DNA of 64,000 bases, from NCBI GenBank assembly GCA_965242495.1, contig OZ251446.1, positions 744,001 to 808,000 of the forward strand. Direction: 5' to 3'. The notes under the pieces were generated by a model that had not been told where the DNA came from, did not search any database, and was given only the letters and a program-made list of their open reading frames with translations. The stretch's first letter is position 1. Each line of letters opens with the position of its first letter. This document shows positions 47,841 through 57,160 of the stretch, piece by piece. This stretch comes from CBDESN01 sp965242495 (GTDB lineage: Bacteria; Pseudomonadota; Alphaproteobacteria; MPNO01). The position numbers were made by a program, and so were the translations under genes.

Positions 47841-49562
47841 TCACGCCACCCATTCGCTCACCGGGGCGCGCGCCTCGTGCAGCGGCTGGCAGACGACGTC
47901 GACCAGCGTCGGGCCGTCATGGGCGATCGCGGCCGCGAGCGACGCGCGAAGGTCGCGGGGATCGGTCACGCGCCACGTCCGCAACCCGTAGGCCGCGGCG
48001 ACGCGCGCGTGATCGGTGATGGAGAAGTCGACCGAATAATAGCGCCCGTCGAAGCCCGATTTCTGTCCGGCCTTGATCCAGCCGAACGTCCCGTTGGCGA
48101 TCACGACGACGGTCACCGGGACGGCGAGCCGCACCAGCGTCTCGAGCTCGCCGGCGCAGAAGCCGAAGCTGCCGTCGCCGATCACGGCAACGCATTTGGC
48201 GCCCGGCCGGCCGTAATGGACGCCGACCGATGCCGGCAAGGCGTAACCGAGCGCGCCGTGGGCGCGGTTCGACAGGAAGCGGCGGCCGGCGGTCGCGAAG
48301 TCGCAATAGGCCGCGAGATAGGGGCAAGGCGTTCCCGGATCGGCGACGACCACGGCGTCTTCGGGCAGCAGCGGCCGGAGTTCGCCGACCACCCGTTCGG
48401 GGCGGATCGGCGTGTCGTCGGCCCGGGCGAGGGCGAGAAACGCCTCGTATTTCTCCCGTTTGCGCGCAGCCACGAAGGCGGCGTCGAGCGCTCGCGCAGG
48501 CGGGGTCGGGATCGACGGCGCCAGCTCGGCGTCGAGCGCCCCCAGGCACAGCTTGGCGTCCCCGATCAGACCGGCCTCGGTGGGATAGTTGACCCCGACG
48601 ACGCCGGGGCAGGAATCGACGTGCACGACGCGGACCGCGCCGGGCGCCGGATGGCGCCAGCGCTCGGTGGTGACCGAACCGGCGCGGCAGCCGACGAAGA
48701 CGACCAGATCGGCGGCGTCGACGACCGCCCGGGTCTCGGGCGTGCCGCCGTTGCTGCCGACGACGCCGACCGCCAGATCGTGCGAGTCGGAGATGGCGCC
48801 CTTGCCGCTGACGGTCGTCGCCACCGGCGCGCCCAGGCGTTCGGCGAGGGCGCGAAGCTCGATCTCCGCGCCCGAGATCGTCACCCCGCCGCCGCAGACG
48901 AAGACCGGGCGCGCCGCGGCGCGGATCGCCGCCGCCGCGGCGCGCACGTCGTCGCGGTTGGGCGCGGCGCGGCGCGCCGGATAGCGGCCGAACGCCGGGT
49001 CGGCGTGGAGCTCGGCGTCGTCCACCGGATCGCGCTGGACGTCGAACGGCAGCCCCAGCTGCGCCGCCCCCGGCGTTCCGGTGGTCATGTGGCGGAATGC
49101 GGCGCGCAGCATCCTGGGGACGTCGGCGGCGCGGTCGATGACCGCGTTCCATTTCGTGACCGGGCGGAACAGCGCCTCCTGGTCGAGCTCGGTGAGGGTG
49201 AACCGGCCGCGCGAGCCGACCGCGATGTCGGTGGTGACGGCAAGCACCGGGATCGACGACTCGCCGGCTTCGACGAGGCCCGGCAGGATGTAGGTCGCGC
49301 CGCCGCCGCTGGGCCCCTCGCAGACCCCGACCCTGCCGGAGACGCGGGCATACCCGTCGGCCATGTAGGCGGCGGAGCGTTCGTCGCGGGTCAGCACGTG
49401 CTCGATGCCGTGATCGAGGCGATGCAGCGCATCGTAGAGCGGCAGGCTGGTGTCGCCGCACAGGCCGAAGACATGCTCGACGCCGAACCGATCGAGCATG
49501 TGGACGAAGGCTTCGGCGCCGGTGCGCCGGTTCGACGACGCCGATGCCGCCGATGCCGCCAT
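47841..49562 (-). CDS. thiamine-diphosphate-dependent enzyme (acetolactate synthase-like)
   Basis: 573-aa ThDP enzyme with the usual three domains. The activating Glu lies in the N-terminal region (LTRDERSAAYMADGYARVSG), and the ThDP/Mg motif is GDGSFGF..NGTFGWIK in the C-terminal domain. Length fits acetolactate synthase, sulfoacetaldehyde acetyltransferase or 2-oxo-acid decarboxylases; no regulatory subunit is next to it, so it is more likely catabolic. Same strand and close to the MFS gene (14-base gap). Confidence 0.85.
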   Translation of the reverse strand: MAASAASASSNRRTGAEAFVHMLDRFGVEHVFGLCGDTSLPLYDALHRLDHGIEHVLTRDERSAAYMADGYARVSGRVGVCEGPSGGGATYILPGLVEAGESSIPVLAVTTDIAVGSRGRFTLTELDQEALFRPVTKWNAVIDRAADVPRMLRAAFRHMTTGTPGAAQLGLPFDVQRDPVDDAELHADPAFGRYPARRAAPNRDDVRAAAAAIRAAARPVFVCGGGVTISGAEIELRALAERLGAPVATTVSGKGAISDSHDLAVGVVGSNGGTPETRAVVDAADLVVFVGCRAGSVTTERWRHPAPGAVRVVHVDSCPGVVGVNYPTEAGLIGDAKLCLGALDAELAPSIPTPPARALDAAFVAARKREKYEAFLALARADDTPIRPERVVGELRPLLPEDAVVVADPGTPCPYLAAYCDFATAGRRFLSNRAHGALGYALPASVGVHYGRPGAKCVAVIGDGSFGFCAGELETLVRLAVPVTVVVIANGTFGWIKAGQKSGFDGRYYSVDFSITDHARVAAAYGLRTWRVTDPRDLRASLAAAIAHDGPTLVDVVCQPLHEARAPVSEWVA

Positions 49563-49576
49563 GCGCTCCCCTTCCC

Positions 49577-50845
49577 TCACCGTCGCGAGGCCGCGTCGCC
49601 CCGCCGCGGCCAGGCGAACCAGACGAAGGCCGCGGCCTGGAGCGCGAGCATGGCGAGAAACGCCGCCTCGTTGCCGCGCGGGTCGTAGCCGTCCGGCGTC
49701 TGCGGATACCGATGGATGATGGCGCCGATGGCCCACTGGAAGGCGAAGGCGCAGACGAAACCCATCAGGTTGGCCGTCGTCGTGACGCGGCCGATGACGG
49801 CCTGCGGGAAGTGCTGGGCGAAGATCGAAAAACTCAACAGCGTCGCAGTGCCGAATACGCCGTAGAGCGCCCACAGCAACCCCGCCGCCCGGGTGACCCC
49901 GAAGGCGAGCGGGAGCTGCACGAAGAGGAAGATCGCGGCGCCGACGGCGAACACCTTCTCGGGGCCGATGCCGACGTTGCGCAGCCGGTCGGCGACGATG
50001 CCGAAGGACAGCACGCCCACGAACATGCCGGACTGGAGCAGCAGGAGATGGTGGGCGACGCCGCCGCGGTCGAAGCCGGCCACGTCGCGGAGCCAAGGCG
50101 CGGCCCACAGCGCCTGATAGGCCAGGAACACCGCGTGCGAGACGAAGAACAGCGAGCCGTAGCGCCAGAAGAAGGCGTCGGCCAGGATCGCCCGGATGGC
50201 GGCGATCTGCCCGGCCATCGACGCCGGCGCCGGGGCGCTCCCCTCGCGTTCGGGCACGACGAAGAAGACGATCGAGGCGACCAGCGCGCTGGCCGCGGCG
50301 AGAGCGGCGAACAGGTCGCGCCAGTCGGCGACCTGGAGCAGCGCCTCCACCGGCGTCGTCGCCGACAGCGCGCCGAAGCCGCCGAAGGCGAGGATGACGT
50401 TGTTGAACAGCGGCAGGCGGTCCTTGGGCCACCAGATCGCATTGGCCTTCAACGCGCCCATCAGGCAGCCGGCGACGCCGAGCCCGATCAGACCGCGCCC
50501 CGCGGTCAGCCAGGCGAGGTCGGATGCGGATGCGAACACCGCCGCGCCCAGCGCCGCGACCAGCAGCAGGACGGCTTGCACGCGCCGCGGCCCGTAACGG
50601 TCGAGGGCGACGCCGAGCGGCAGCTGGATCGCCGCGAAGGTGAAGAAGTAGACGCTGGTGAGGAAGCCGAGATCCGCGGCGTCGAGCCCAGCCTCGGCGA
50701 CCAGCTGCGGCGAGATGACCGCGTTGACCGTCCGGAACAGGTAGGACAGGTAATAGCCGCAGCCGAACGGGAGGACGACGGTCAGGATGATCGCCGCGGG
50801 ACGCCGCGGCGGATACGCCGCCGCCGGATCGAGAGCCGCCGGCAA
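49577..50845 (-). CDS. MFS transporter
   Basis: 422-aa 12-helix major facilitator, closest in pattern to anion/sugar-acid type carriers (RTVNAVISPQL in helix 1-2 and GVALDRYGPRRVQ in loop 2-3). Starts with TTG at 50845, 12 bases after the alcohol dehydrogenase stop. In a minus-strand run LLM enzyme - alcohol dehydrogenase - MFS - ThDP enzyme, so it probably imports the compound they break down. Confidence 0.86.
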   Translation of the reverse strand: MPAALDPAAAYPPRRPAAIILTVVLPFGCGYYLSYLFRTVNAVISPQLVAEAGLDAADLGFLTSVYFFTFAAIQLPLGVALDRYGPRRVQAVLLLVAALGAAVFASASDLAWLTAGRGLIGLGVAGCLMGALKANAIWWPKDRLPLFNNVILAFGGFGALSATTPVEALLQVADWRDLFAALAAASALVASIVFFVVPEREGSAPAPASMAGQIAAIRAILADAFFWRYGSLFFVSHAVFLAYQALWAAPWLRDVAGFDRGGVAHHLLLLQSGMFVGVLSFGIVADRLRNVGIGPEKVFAVGAAIFLFVQLPLAFGVTRAAGLLWALYGVFGTATLLSFSIFAQHFPQAVIGRVTTTANLMGFVCAFAFQWAIGAIIHRYPQTPDGYDPRGNEAAFLAMLALQAAAFVWFAWPRRGDAASRR

Positions 50846-50857
50846 GGCGCGCCCGCC

Positions 50858-52009
50858 CTAGATCCGGCCCCGATCCGGCGGCCGCATCGTCGCCGGATCG
50901 GGGTGCAGCGAGATGCAGACCGGGCGCTCCGCCGGGCCGCGCTCGCGGCCCAGCGTCCGAAGCGCCTCCTCGGCGCGCTCCAGCGGATATTCGTGCGTGT
51001 GCAGCCGCTCTAGCCGGTATGCGTTCTCGGACAGCAGGCGGAACGCCTCGACATAGGCCTCGCGCGCCTGGGAATAGGCGCCCTTGATCGTGAGCTCCTT
51101 GTACAGCACGCGGTCGACGTCGAGCTCGACGGCTTGATCCCCGCCCTTGATGCCGCCGAGGACGACGACGCCGCCGATGCGCACGGCCTCGATCGCATCG
51201 GCGACCGGCCTGGCGGCGACCGGCACCACATCGAGCGCCACGTCGGCGCCGCGGCCGCCGGTGATCTCCATCACCCGCGCCACGACGTCCTCGCGATCGG
51301 CCTCGATGGCGTGGTCGGCGCCGAGCGCTTCGGCCAGGCGCAGCTTGTGGGCGCTCCGCGACGTGCCAGTGACGATGATCGTCCCCGCCCCCGCCTCGCG
51401 GGCGGCGACGACGGCGCCGAGTCCGCGCTGGCCGTGGCCCAGGATCAGCACCACGTCGCCCATCGCCGTCGCCGGGAGCTGGACCGCCCAGCGGATGCCG
51501 GCGGCGAGCGGCTGATAGAGCGTCGCCAGGGCCAGCGGCATCGCATCGGGCACCTTGTGCAGCATCGTGCGCGGGTGCAGGTGGATGTATTCGCTGTAAC
51601 CGCCCCATAGCCCGTGACCTACGTCGCGCGGCGTATAGCCGTAGCAGGGCGGCGCGCCCGGCGGCATCAACGAACGGCAGTTGTGATAGTCGCCGCGCAG
51701 GCACAGCGCGCAGCGCCCGCAGGACAGATGAGGCTCGAGGGCTACCCGGTCGCCCTCCCCCACCCCCCAGGCGCGCGCGGCGGCGGGTCCGATCTCGGCG
51801 ATGCGGCCGATCGGCTCATGGCCCGGAATCACGGGGTAGCGCATGATCCCCTTCGCCGCCATGGTCCCGCGGTACTGCTCGACGTCGCTGCCGCAGAGAC
51901 CGCAGGCTTCGACGCGCAACAGCGCCTCGTCGGGGCCGACCGGCGGGATCTCCTGCGCGTCCGGCTCGATCCGGCGGTCGCCCAGCTGGACCATGACCCT
52001 GGACTTCAT
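50858..52009 (-). CDS. zinc-dependent alcohol dehydrogenase (MDR family)
   Basis: 383-aa medium-chain dehydrogenase. Catalytic zinc site: CGLCGSDVEQYRG and GHEPIGRIAEIG; structural zinc cysteines CGRCALCLRGDYHNC are all present. The Rossmann motif is GHGQRGLGAVVAAREAG. Resembles sorbitol/threonine dehydrogenase-like enzymes. Four bases separate it from the upstream LLM gene, so it is surely co-transcribed. Confidence 0.9.
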   Translation of the reverse strand: MKSRVMVQLGDRRIEPDAQEIPPVGPDEALLRVEACGLCGSDVEQYRGTMAAKGIMRYPVIPGHEPIGRIAEIGPAAARAWGVGEGDRVALEPHLSCGRCALCLRGDYHNCRSLMPPGAPPCYGYTPRDVGHGLWGGYSEYIHLHPRTMLHKVPDAMPLALATLYQPLAAGIRWAVQLPATAMGDVVLILGHGQRGLGAVVAAREAGAGTIIVTGTSRSAHKLRLAEALGADHAIEADREDVVARVMEITGGRGADVALDVVPVAARPVADAIEAVRIGGVVVLGGIKGGDQAVELDVDRVLYKELTIKGAYSQAREAYVEAFRLLSENAYRLERLHTHEYPLERAEEALRTLGRERGPAERPVCISLHPDPATMRPPDRGRI

Positions 52010-52013
52010 CCGC

Positions 52014-53213
52014 TCACTCCCGGCCGGCGGAGGCGGAGGCAGACCGCGCCCGCCTCGCCTCGCGCTCCCGCCGGTGCCGTTCGACGGCCGCGTCGATCCC
52101 GGCCTGCCGGCGTTCGGCGAGGACGGGCTTCTTCCGCATCGCCCATTCGTACGCCTCGGCCTGCCGCCCGGCCGAGCCCCGATAGCGCGGCGCGACGTAG
52201 CGGCCGATCAGTTCGTAGCTTCGCCGGGTCGGCTCGAAATCGGCCCAGTTATGCGCCATGTCCAGGAACACGCCGAATCCGCCCGACTGCGCGTCGAGCC
52301 GGTCGATCTGCGCGGCCAGATCGTCGGGCGTGCCGATGACCGCCATACCGTCGCCGATCAGCGCGTCGATCTCGCGGTCGATGTCGCCCTCGCCGGTCAC
52401 GCCGAGCGGCAGATGCCCGACATGGGCGAAGTAATGCAGCCATTTGCCGAGGCCGAACTTGACGTTCTCGCGCGCCCGTTCGCGCGTCTCCGCGACGTGG
52501 ACCGGACCCACCAGCCGCCAGCGCGCGCGGTCGGCCTGGCGGCCGTTGGCGGCGGCGGCCCCGGCGAAGACGTCCCAGACGGCGGGAAGCGCCTCGAACG
52601 CCGCGCGGGTGGTCGCGGCGGTGGACAGGAGCGCCATGCCGTAAGCGCCGGCAGTGCGCGGCCCCGAGGGCGAGGCCACCGACGGGATCGCGAGTTCGAC
52701 GTGCGGCCGGGTGTAGGGGCCGAGCTGGAGGCGGGCGTCGCGGAGTTCGAACCAGGAGGTCTTGCGGGTCACCCGCTCGCCCCGCAGCAGCGGGAGGATG
52801 ACGTCGATCGCCTCCTCCATCCGCTCGCGGATGGAGGCCACGTCGATGCCCACCATGTCGGCGTCGTAGGGCAGCGCGCCCGCGCCGACGCCGAACATCG
52901 TCCGGCCGCGCGTCTGGTGGTCGAGCTGGTTGATGCGTTCGGCGACGAAGAACGGGTGGTGGTAGGGCAGCGTCACCACGCCGGCGCCCAGCCGGATGCG
53001 GCGGGTGCGCGTCGCCGCGGCGGCGATGAACAGTTCGGGCGACGCGACGATCTCCATGCCGCCGGAATGGTGCTCGCCGATCCACACCTCGTCGAAGTCG
53101 AGCCGGTCGAGATGCTCCACCAGCAGGAAATCGCGTTCGAGCGCGAGCGTCGGGTTCTCGTCGACCGCGTGGAACGGCGCGAGGAACGTCCCGAACCGCT
53201 TGGATTCGCTCAA
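52014..53213 (-). CDS. LLM-class flavin-dependent oxidoreductase
   Basis: 399-aa luciferase-like monooxygenase. Typical features: DEVWIGEHHSGGMEI near residue 45, then ASPELFIAAAATRTRRIRLG and the GVGAGALPYDADMVG region. These enzymes oxygenate aldehydes, nitriles, sulfonates or similar with FMNH2 or F420H2. Start codon is TTG at 53213. First gene of the minus-strand run to 47841. A second LLM gene is at 57161. Confidence 0.88.
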   Translation of the reverse strand: MSESKRFGTFLAPFHAVDENPTLALERDFLLVEHLDRLDFDEVWIGEHHSGGMEIVASPELFIAAAATRTRRIRLGAGVVTLPYHHPFFVAERINQLDHQTRGRTMFGVGAGALPYDADMVGIDVASIRERMEEAIDVILPLLRGERVTRKTSWFELRDARLQLGPYTRPHVELAIPSVASPSGPRTAGAYGMALLSTAATTRAAFEALPAVWDVFAGAAAANGRQADRARWRLVGPVHVAETRERARENVKFGLGKWLHYFAHVGHLPLGVTGEGDIDREIDALIGDGMAVIGTPDDLAAQIDRLDAQSGGFGVFLDMAHNWADFEPTRRSYELIGRYVAPRYRGSAGRQAEAYEWAMRKKPVLAERRQAGIDAAVERHRREREARRARSASASAGRE

Positions 53214-53371
53214 CCCGGCCCCTGGCGCGGCGCGAAGACCGGTATGCGGTCGGCGAAGGCGGGGGCGCTCATGGCGAGTGTCCGAACGGGCCGTTTCCGA
53301 TAGCCTCGCGCGCCGAACGTATCGTCCCGGCCCGCCCGGGGCAAACGAAATCCGCGATCGGGGAGTCCCTC

Positions 53372-54556
53372 ATGACCGGCGTCGCATTGCCGCGCTTCAG
53401 CCTCGCCGAGCGCGACCGCCGCTACCGGGCCGTCCGCCGCGAGATGGCGCGGCGCGGACTCGACGCCCTGTTGATCCCGCACCACACGGGAGAATGGGAC
53501 AACTGCCAGCCCGACGTCCGCTACCTGACCTGCATCGGCGGCGGCGGCGCCGGCGCGGCGGCGGTGTTTCCGCTGGAAGGCGAGCCGGCGGCCATCGTGC
53601 GCGAGCCGCGGCGGGTCGCGTTCTGGCGCGCCGCCCAGGACTGGGTCGCCGACGTCCGCGGCGCCCGCGACGCGGTGTGGAGCGAGGCCCTGATCCAGGC
53701 CGTCCGCGACGCCGGCTGCGAAAGCGGACGCATCGGCGTCGTCGGACTGGCCGGCCATCTGCGCGAGCCCGAGGGGACGATCTCCCACGGCGCCTTCGCC
53801 AACATCCGGCGGGAGCTTCCCGGCGCCGTATTCGAGAACGCGACCGGCTTTCTGCACGACCTGCGTATGGTCAAGAGCGCCGAGGAAATCGCCATGATCG
53901 AACGCGCGCAGGCCTGCGCCGATGCGATCGGCGACACGCTGTTCGAGACCGCGCGCGTCGGCGTGACCGAGCACGAGCTCTACGCGGCCATGCAGGCGGC
54001 CCATATCCGCCTGGGCGGCGAGACGCCCTCGATGATGCTGATCGGCATCGGCCAGCGACCCAACCAGACCTTCCTGACGCCGACGATGCGGCGGCTCGCC
54101 GCGGGCGACATCATCCTCGCCGAGTGCGAGCCCAAATACGCGGGCTACTCGGCGCAGAGCGTCGAGGCGGCCTGTCTGGGCGCGCCTGCCGACGACTACG
54201 ATCGCCTGTACGAGGCTTCGCTGTCCTGCTTCCGCCTGTTGTCGGGCGCCGCCAGACCCGGCGTCCCCTACGCCGAGCTGATCCGTCTGTGGGAGGAGCA
54301 TATGGCGGCCGCGGGGCTGCGCGCGGCGCCCACGATCGGCCATGGCCTGGGGCTCGGCCATGACGGCCCGTCGACGCGCCCGGGCGGCGACGCCCAGGGC
54401 CACGTAATCCGGGCGGGCCACTGCCTCGTCCTCAAGCCCTGGGCGACCTCGGCCGACGGCGCGCGCGCGATCCGCGCCGGCGGCTGCATCGTCGTCGAGG
54501 AGGCCGGCGCCCGGCGGCTGGGGCGGCTCGAACCGGCGTTCCGGCGACTGGGATAG
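53372..54556 (+). CDS. M24-fold (Xaa-Pro peptidase/creatinase-like) hydrolase lacking metal ligands
   Basis: 394-aa pita-bread-fold protein with the creatinase N-terminal domain (about 1-150). Metal ligands of true aminopeptidases P are changed: the D-x-G motif reads LAECEP, the second Asp region reads GYSAQSVEAA, and the late Glu positions read VLKPWATS and RAGGCIVV. The HGLGLGHDG histidine segment remains. Creatinase also works without metal, so a metal-free hydrolase is likely. Divergent from the LLM gene. Confidence 0.8.
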   Translation: MTGVALPRFSLAERDRRYRAVRREMARRGLDALLIPHHTGEWDNCQPDVRYLTCIGGGGAGAAAVFPLEGEPAAIVREPRRVAFWRAAQDWVADVRGARDAVWSEALIQAVRDAGCESGRIGVVGLAGHLREPEGTISHGAFANIRRELPGAVFENATGFLHDLRMVKSAEEIAMIERAQACADAIGDTLFETARVGVTEHELYAAMQAAHIRLGGETPSMMLIGIGQRPNQTFLTPTMRRLAAGDIILAECEPKYAGYSAQSVEAACLGAPADDYDRLYEASLSCFRLLSGAARPGVPYAELIRLWEEHMAAAGLRAAPTIGHGLGLGHDGPSTRPGGDAQGHVIRAGHCLVLKPWATSADGARAIRAGGCIVVEEAGARRLGRLEPAFRRLG

Positions 54557-54583
54557 CCGCCGGCGGGCGTCGGTCCGGCGCCG

Positions 54584-55051
54584 CTAGTGCTCATGCTTCG
54601 GGTAGTAGGGCGCGAGCGCTTCGACGGCGCGCGTCAGCCCGTCCGCCGCCGCGTCGTCCACCGTCTGCTTGGCGCGCATGGCGGCGACGATGACCGCATG
54701 ATGCTTGCGCAGGCGCTCGGCGTAGTCCTCCTGCTTCGGCTTGACGCGCTGGGTCAGGAAGTAGTCGCCGATCGTCTCGATGATCCGCTGCGCGTGCCGC
54801 TCCTTGTTCATGACCCATCGCACGAGCTGGTTCCGGGATAGCGCATCGGTCTTGCCGGCGAGCGCCGCGATCTGTCTCACCGCCTTTCGCACCGTGGCCG
54901 CATCCTCCAGCATCGACGCCACCCGGGCGCCGTCGTCGTAGATGCCGCAGGGGATCTGGCAATGCGCCCCGGCCGAGGCCGGCGCGAGAAGCAGCAGCGC
55001 CAATGCCGCGAACGCCGCGCCCAGGCGCGATTTCGTCGCCGCGATGTACAT
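54584..55051 (-). CDS. sodN: nickel superoxide dismutase with N-terminal signal peptide
   Basis: 155-aa precursor. A hydrophobic leader (about 10-29, ending SAGA) precedes HCQIPCGIYDD, the nickel hook: in mature Ni-SOD the first His, Cys2 and Cys6 bind nickel. Signal peptidase cutting after AGA would expose exactly this His as residue 1. The rest is the usual four-helix bundle (QIAALAGK, MNKERHAQRIIETIGDYFLTQR, PYYPKHEH). Known Ni-SODs mostly need a dedicated peptidase, SodX; none is adjacent here. Converts superoxide to peroxide and oxygen, probably in the periplasm. Confidence 0.9.
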   Translation of the reverse strand: MYIAATKSRLGAAFAALALLLLAPASAGAHCQIPCGIYDDGARVASMLEDAATVRKAVRQIAALAGKTDALSRNQLVRWVMNKERHAQRIIETIGDYFLTQRVKPKQEDYAERLRKHHAVIVAAMRAKQTVDDAAADGLTRAVEALAPYYPKHEH

Positions 55052-55136
55052 TCTCGATCCTCCGTTCGATTGGTCCGTTCGGGACTTACGTTATCGGCGG
55101 CCCGGTATGCCGGTATGGACGGCCCGGCCCGGCCCG

Positions 55137-55760
55137 TCAGGCGAGGCCGATGTCGATCACGCGCTTCTTGAAGGACGGGCGGGCGGCGATGGCGTCGTAC
55201 CAGCGCTTGAGGTTCGGGTAGTTCTCGCGTTCGATGTCGAGGTTGAACCAGCGAAAGACCAGGATGCTCGGCGGCATGTCGCCCATGGTGATCGCCTCCC
55301 CGGCCAGATAGGCGTTGTCGCCCAGGTGACGGTCGAGGATCGCGAGCTGCCTGGAGAAGTTGTCGCGGCCCGCCTTGATCGCCTCCGGGTTGCGCTTCTC
55401 GGGCGGGGTGCGGATCAAGCCCTGGAACACCGGCACGTGGGCGGAGGCGAGGGTCCCCAGAGTCCAGTCCATCCAGCGAACGGCGTCGGCCCGGACCCGG
55501 AGGTCGTCCGGGTACCAGCTGCCCGCCCCATGCTTCGAGGCGAGATACTGCACGCAGGCGTTCGATTCCCAGAGCACGAAGCCGTCGTCGACGATGGTGG
55601 GCACCCGGCCGTTGGGGTTGAGCGCGAGATATTCCGGCCGGTCGTTGCCGCCGAACGGCCCGCCGACGTCTTCGCGGTCGAACGCCAAGCCGACCTCGTC
55701 GCACAGCCAGACGACCTTCTGCACGTTGGCCGATGTCGGCCGCCCGAGAATCTTCAACAT
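55137..55760 (-). CDS. glutathione S-transferase family protein
   Basis: 207-aa GST: thioredoxin-like N-domain (RPTSANVQKVVWLCDEVG, then NGRVPTIVDDGFVLWESNA) and helical C-domain (DMPPSILVFRWF, NLKRWYDAIAARPSF). ATG at 55760 preferred over the upstream 55808 because family members begin at LKILGRPTS. May conjugate or isomerise electrophiles. Lies between sodN and the rRNA methyltransferase on the same strand. Confidence 0.9.
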   Translation of the reverse strand: MLKILGRPTSANVQKVVWLCDEVGLAFDREDVGGPFGGNDRPEYLALNPNGRVPTIVDDGFVLWESNACVQYLASKHGAGSWYPDDLRVRADAVRWMDWTLGTLASAHVPVFQGLIRTPPEKRNPEAIKAGRDNFSRQLAILDRHLGDNAYLAGEAITMGDMPPSILVFRWFNLDIERENYPNLKRWYDAIAARPSFKKRVIDIGLA

Positions 55761-55828
55761 GTCCGCTTTCCTCCGTTGCGCCGACGGTTCGCCCGTTGCG
55801 CGCAGCATACACCAAACGGCGGCCGCGA

Positions 55829-57073
55829 TCAGTCGATCTGGAGCAGCAGCGTCTTGAGGTAGGCGCTCTCGGGCAGAAAGGGGTGAACCGGATGGTCGGG
55901 CCCCGCCCCGCCGGCATGGAGGACGCGCCCGGTCCGCCGAAGGTCGCGCAGCACCCCGCGCATCTGCTCCGCGAACCGCGCCGCGTCGACGTGGTGCGAA
56001 CAGGAGGCGGCGAACAGCGCCCCGCCGGGCCGTACCAGGGCCGCGGTCGCGCGCAGCAGCTTGCGATAGCCCTTGAGGCCGGCGGCGAGGTCCTTCTTCG
56101 ACCTGACGAAGGCCGGCGGATCGACGGCGACCAGATCGTAGCGCTCGCCGGCCAGAGCGAGACGAGCCAGCTCGTCGAACGCATCGCCCCGTACGAAATC
56201 GCAGCGGCCGGCGACGCCGTTGCGCTCGGCGGCGCGCACGGCGAGGGCGAGCGCGGCGCGCGACCGGTCGAGGCAGGTCACCGCATCGGCCCCGGCGACC
56301 GCGGCCTGGATGCCGAACCCGCCGAGATAGCTGTAGACGTCGAGCATCCGCCGCCCTTCGGCGAGGCGGGCGAGACGGGCGCGGTTCTCGCGATGGTCGA
56401 AGAACCAGCCGGTCTTCTGCCCGCCCAGCGGATCGGCGAGGAAGCGCGCCCCGTTTTCAACCACTTCCAGCGGCCCGTCCACCGTCCCCCTGACGACGCG
56501 GACCTCGCGCGGCAGCCCTTCGAGGTCGCGCCCGGCGGCGTCGTTGCGCAGCAGAACGTTGACCGGCGAGAGCGCCTCGTCGAACGCGGCGATCAGCTCG
56601 TTCTCGAGCCTGTCGGCGCCGGCGCTGTTGAGCTGGAGGACGAGCGTGTCTCCGAACCGGTCGGCGACCACGCCCGGCATCGCGTCGGCTTCGGACCAGA
56701 CGAGGCGGTAATGGGGCGCATCGAACAGCCGCGCACGCAGGTCCTGCGCCCGGCGGATGCGCCCGGCGAGGAAGGACCGGTCGACCGAGGCCTCCGCGTC
56801 GCGCGTCCACAGCCGCGCGCCGATCAGCGCATGGGGATTGAAGCTGGCGACGCCGAGCGCCGCGCCGCCGGCGTCCGCCAGGGTGACCAGCGCGCCGGCG
56901 GGGAGCGCTCTGGCCGCGGGATCCATGACGATCTCGTTGGAATACGCCCAGGGATGGCCCGCGCGGGCGCGTTTGTGGGCGCCGGGGCGCAGCCTGACGA
57001 CCGGGCGCGCCGCGGCGGCGTCGCGCGCATCGTCCATGCCGGACCGCCCGGCGGCCGCCTGAACCGACGTCAT
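55829..57073 (-). CDS. class I rRNA methyltransferase (RlmI-like, PUA domain)
   Basis: 414-aa protein with an N-terminal PUA-like domain (LRPGAHKRARAGHPWAYSNEI), an EEHEE domain and a Rossmann methyltransferase with LDVYSYLGGFGIQAA, CLDRSR and the catalytic-site motif DPPAFVRSKKD. This is the architecture of RlmI (23S rRNA m5C1962) and relatives. Exact target base not determined. Divergent from the LLM gene at 57161. Confidence 0.87.
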   Translation of the reverse strand: MTSVQAAAGRSGMDDARDAAAARPVVRLRPGAHKRARAGHPWAYSNEIVMDPAARALPAGALVTLADAGGAALGVASFNPHALIGARLWTRDAEASVDRSFLAGRIRRAQDLRARLFDAPHYRLVWSEADAMPGVVADRFGDTLVLQLNSAGADRLENELIAAFDEALSPVNVLLRNDAAGRDLEGLPREVRVVRGTVDGPLEVVENGARFLADPLGGQKTGWFFDHRENRARLARLAEGRRMLDVYSYLGGFGIQAAVAGADAVTCLDRSRAALALAVRAAERNGVAGRCDFVRGDAFDELARLALAGERYDLVAVDPPAFVRSKKDLAAGLKGYRKLLRATAALVRPGGALFAASCSHHVDAARFAEQMRGVLRDLRRTGRVLHAGGAGPDHPVHPFLPESAYLKTLLLQID

Positions 57074-57160
57074 CCGCGACAGTCTACGACCGATCGGGAT
57101 TGGCGGGAAACCGGCGCGGTCCTGTATGCTGCGCGCAGACAGGACGGAGGACGCGACGTC

